This document shows, in pieces, positions 5,442 through 6,856 of a DNA stretch of 6,856 bases. How positions within the stretch are numbered: the stretch's first letter is position 1; every line of letters begins with the position of its first letter. The DNA lies in assembly GCA_007125875.1 (NCBI GenBank), contig SLCI01000151.1, positions 1 through 6,856 on the forward strand. Reading direction: 5' to 3'. A program made the translations under genes and the position numbers. The DNA comes from Kiritimatiellia bacterium. GTDB taxonomy: Bacteria; Verrucomicrobiota; Kiritimatiellia; SLAD01. Below the pieces are notes generated by a model that had not been told where the DNA came from, searched no databases, and saw only the letters and a program-made list of their open reading frames with translations.

Positions 5442-6856
5442 CTACGGCTCAACGCTGGGTGATGACGCGCGGAGACGATAATATCGAGGACCGGGCATTT
5501 CTCCGACAACAAAGGGCATCTCTCGCTCTTGCCATGGCATCCGCTCAATCGACGTCGTGTCCGCTTCACTCCAATCAGGCAACGTCAAGGACGTGCTTTC
5601 CTCCAAGTCATATTGCCATCCGTGCAAAGCGGTGAAGCGCACTGACCAGTCAGGCGTGGTCGCTGCTTTCATCAGCTCCATATGCAACGGCTGATCTTCG
5701 TAGGCCAGCAGGTTGGCCTCATCCAAAAGATTGAACAGGTAGCGCGCAGCCGCCGGATAGCGGCCACGCCAAGCCGCCTCATTGTGACCTGTGCCGCACT
5801 CGATCACGGTCCACATATCCGCATTCTGCGAGTATCCGTCGGCGAGCAGCTGATTATACACATCCCATATAGGCCAAACGGAAGTGCCCTCCCCGGTCCC
5901 GGCATCCATATAGATGCGGACACCCAAGGTATCGATCGTGCCCAGCCGGGTGACAAAGTTTGTCGCGGTCCAGAACGACGATGACATGGCGCCGATCAAA
6001 CCAAATTCGTCACCCGCCTCCAGTCCGACGTATGCCGAAACCAGACCGCCCATGGACGACCCCATCAGCCCCGTGTTGGCTGGATCGGTCAGCGTTCGAA
6101 AGGTGCTGTCGACATAGGCACGCGCATCGTTGATCAGGTATTGATAGTAAAGGTCAGCCTTGCCGGCGCTACCCACGGCAACATCGCCCGGCGGACAATA
6201 TTCCGCCAGACGATCATTCGTATTGTCGATCGCAACCAGGATCACTTCCCGCATACGCCCCTGACTGACCTCACGAATCGTACTGACCTCCGTATCCCAG
6301 CTCCCAATACCACCCGGCGCATAGACATTCTGGCCGTCATGCAGATAGAGCACGGGATACCGCTTCCAGGTGTTTTCCTCGTAGCCGCGCGGCAAGAGCA
6401 CACGGACGCGGCGGCCTTGAATATTCGCGACCGTCGAGTTCACCTGATTGGTGATGAACTGTGGCGCACTGAGACTGGCTGGGGGCTGGTAATTGAAAAT
6501 GTGGCCATCCTGCAGAAAGATATGGTCGAGTGGCGTGAAGTAGTTGTCATCGCCATAGCCCGGATACGGCGCGTTATCCCAATACTCTTGGCCGTCCAAA
6601 TAGCCATTCGGGACAAACTCGATCGGCTCGCCCGCTGTGCCGATTCCCGATAAGCGGTAAAGATACTCTTCCGGCGAACGGCCCGGCCCCACTTGCTCCA
6701 TGGCCACATTCACAAAATTGGTGCCCCAAAGATAAAGAATCGAGGCATTGGTCCAGGAGCTATGATAATAGATCGTCTTGCCCTCGTAAGGTGCCGGTGG
6801 CTGTGCAGGCACCGTGAGGGTCAGGTTCGGCCCAGACTGCCAGGACGCATTACCAC
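5442..6856 (-). CDS. Multidomain esterase D-like alpha/beta hydrolase, 5' end missing (window edge)
   Basis: The 470 visible C-terminal residues belong to a larger protein: the frame stays open from the GTG at 6812 to the edge, adding GNASWQSGPNLTLT, so the GTG is probably internal. Visible residues up to about 130 look like a carbohydrate-binding-type beta module (WQSGPNLTLTVP, then YEGKTIYYHSSWTNA..LYLWG and YWDNAPYPG). The catalytic domain (about 131-375) resembles esterase D/enterochelin esterase-like hydrolases. It has VLLPRGYEE, LHDGQN (171-176), the nucleophile elbow GSSMGG (265-270, S267), YMDAGTGEG (D317 a possible acid) and the late His in GTGHNEAAW (H357). The tail (about 389-470), with W-x-Y-D-L-E-E-S-T and RYYRLRA, looks like the small C-terminal beta module seen on many secreted PVC-group proteins. 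The likely role is hydrolysis of an ester, perhaps on polysaccharide, outside the cytoplasm. Substrate and signal peptide cannot be seen. Upstream and on the same strand as tig, it is separated by 347 bp and probably belongs to another transcription unit. Confidence 0.85.
   Translation of the reverse strand, partial: GNASWQSGPNLTLTVPAQPPAPYEGKTIYYHSSWTNASILYLWGTNFVNVAMEQVGPGRSPEEYLYRLSGIGTAGEPIEFVPNGYLDGQEYWDNAPYPGYGDDNYFTPLDHIFLQDGHIFNYQPPASLSAPQFITNQVNSTVANIQGRRVRVLLPRGYEENTWKRYPVLYLHDGQNVYAPGGIGSWDTEVSTIREVSQGRMREVILVAIDNTNDRLAEYCPPGDVAVGSAGKADLYYQYLINDARAYVDSTFRTLTDPANTGLMGSSMGGLVSAYVGLEAGDEFGLIGAMSSSFWTATNFVTRLGTIDTLGVRIYMDAGTGEGTSVWPIWDVYNQLLADGYSQNADMWTVIECGTGHNEAAWRGRYPAAARYLFNLLDEANLLAYEDQPLHMELMKAATTPDWSVRFTALHGWQYDLEESTSLTLPDWSEADTTSIERMPWQEREMPFVVGEMPGPRYYRLRASSPSVEP

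Noticed and set aside
5375..5569. Minus-strand 64-codon frame overlapping the esterase 3' end
   Set aside because: Lies mostly inside the esterase coding sequence in another frame, and its tail reads through the repeat patch; no protein-like features.
6141..6653. Plus-strand 170-codon frame antisense to the esterase
   Set aside because: Shadow frame opposite a gene with clear hydrolase motifs; no domain-like pattern.

Overview
The window (6,856 bp, moderate GC) is a one-sided, densely coded bacterial chromosome segment: every gene I can support lies on the minus strand. Its core is the widely conserved protein quality-control cluster tig-clpP-clpX (trigger factor, ClpP protease, ClpX unfoldase), with intergenic gaps of 9 and 14 nt. 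Two envelope or periplasm-type genes follow it: a secreted metallophosphatase/5'-nucleotidase 36-48 nt after clpX, then, 6 nt later, the start of a multi-membrane-span protein that looks like an O-antigen ligase/polymerase and leaves the window at its left edge. Upstream of tig is a 347-bp gene-free stretch and then the 3' part of a large, probably secreted, alpha/beta-hydrolase (esterase D-like) gene that enters from the right edge.

Organism. Nothing here is a definitive marker. A Gram-negative bacterium of the PVC group (Verrucomicrobiota/Kiritimatiellota-like) fits best. The esterase ends in a C-terminal module of the 'W-x-Y-x-L-E-x-S-T ... R-Y-Y-R-L-R' type, which I associate with secreted proteins of that group. 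The intergenic region carries GATTCGGG-like and CACGGAT-like short repeats that I recall from such genomes. The metallophosphatase also has a non-classical substrate-binding motif. This is inference from memory, not a search.

How the genes work together. Trigger factor binds nascent chains at the ribosome exit, and ClpX unfolds substrates and feeds them to the ClpP chamber. All catalytic and nucleotide-binding residues I checked are present. A sigma70-like promoter (TTGACC-17 nt-TATCGT, 5159-5187) sits about 58 nt upstream of the best tig start and could drive the whole run tig-clpP-clpX-metallophosphatase-ligase, since no intrinsic terminator is visible between those genes. The last two genes have no obvious link to proteolysis and may just share the transcript.

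Start corrections made from the sequence: tig starts at 5094 rather than 5121; clpP at the ATG at 3774 rather than the TTG at 3777; clpX starts with GTG at 3139; the esterase frame has no real start in the window and runs off the edge. I see no CRISPR array, tRNA, rRNA or transposase. I do not see a clear undescribed system. The most unusual parts are the repeat-rich tig/esterase spacer, the multidomain esterase and the atypical metallophosphatase.
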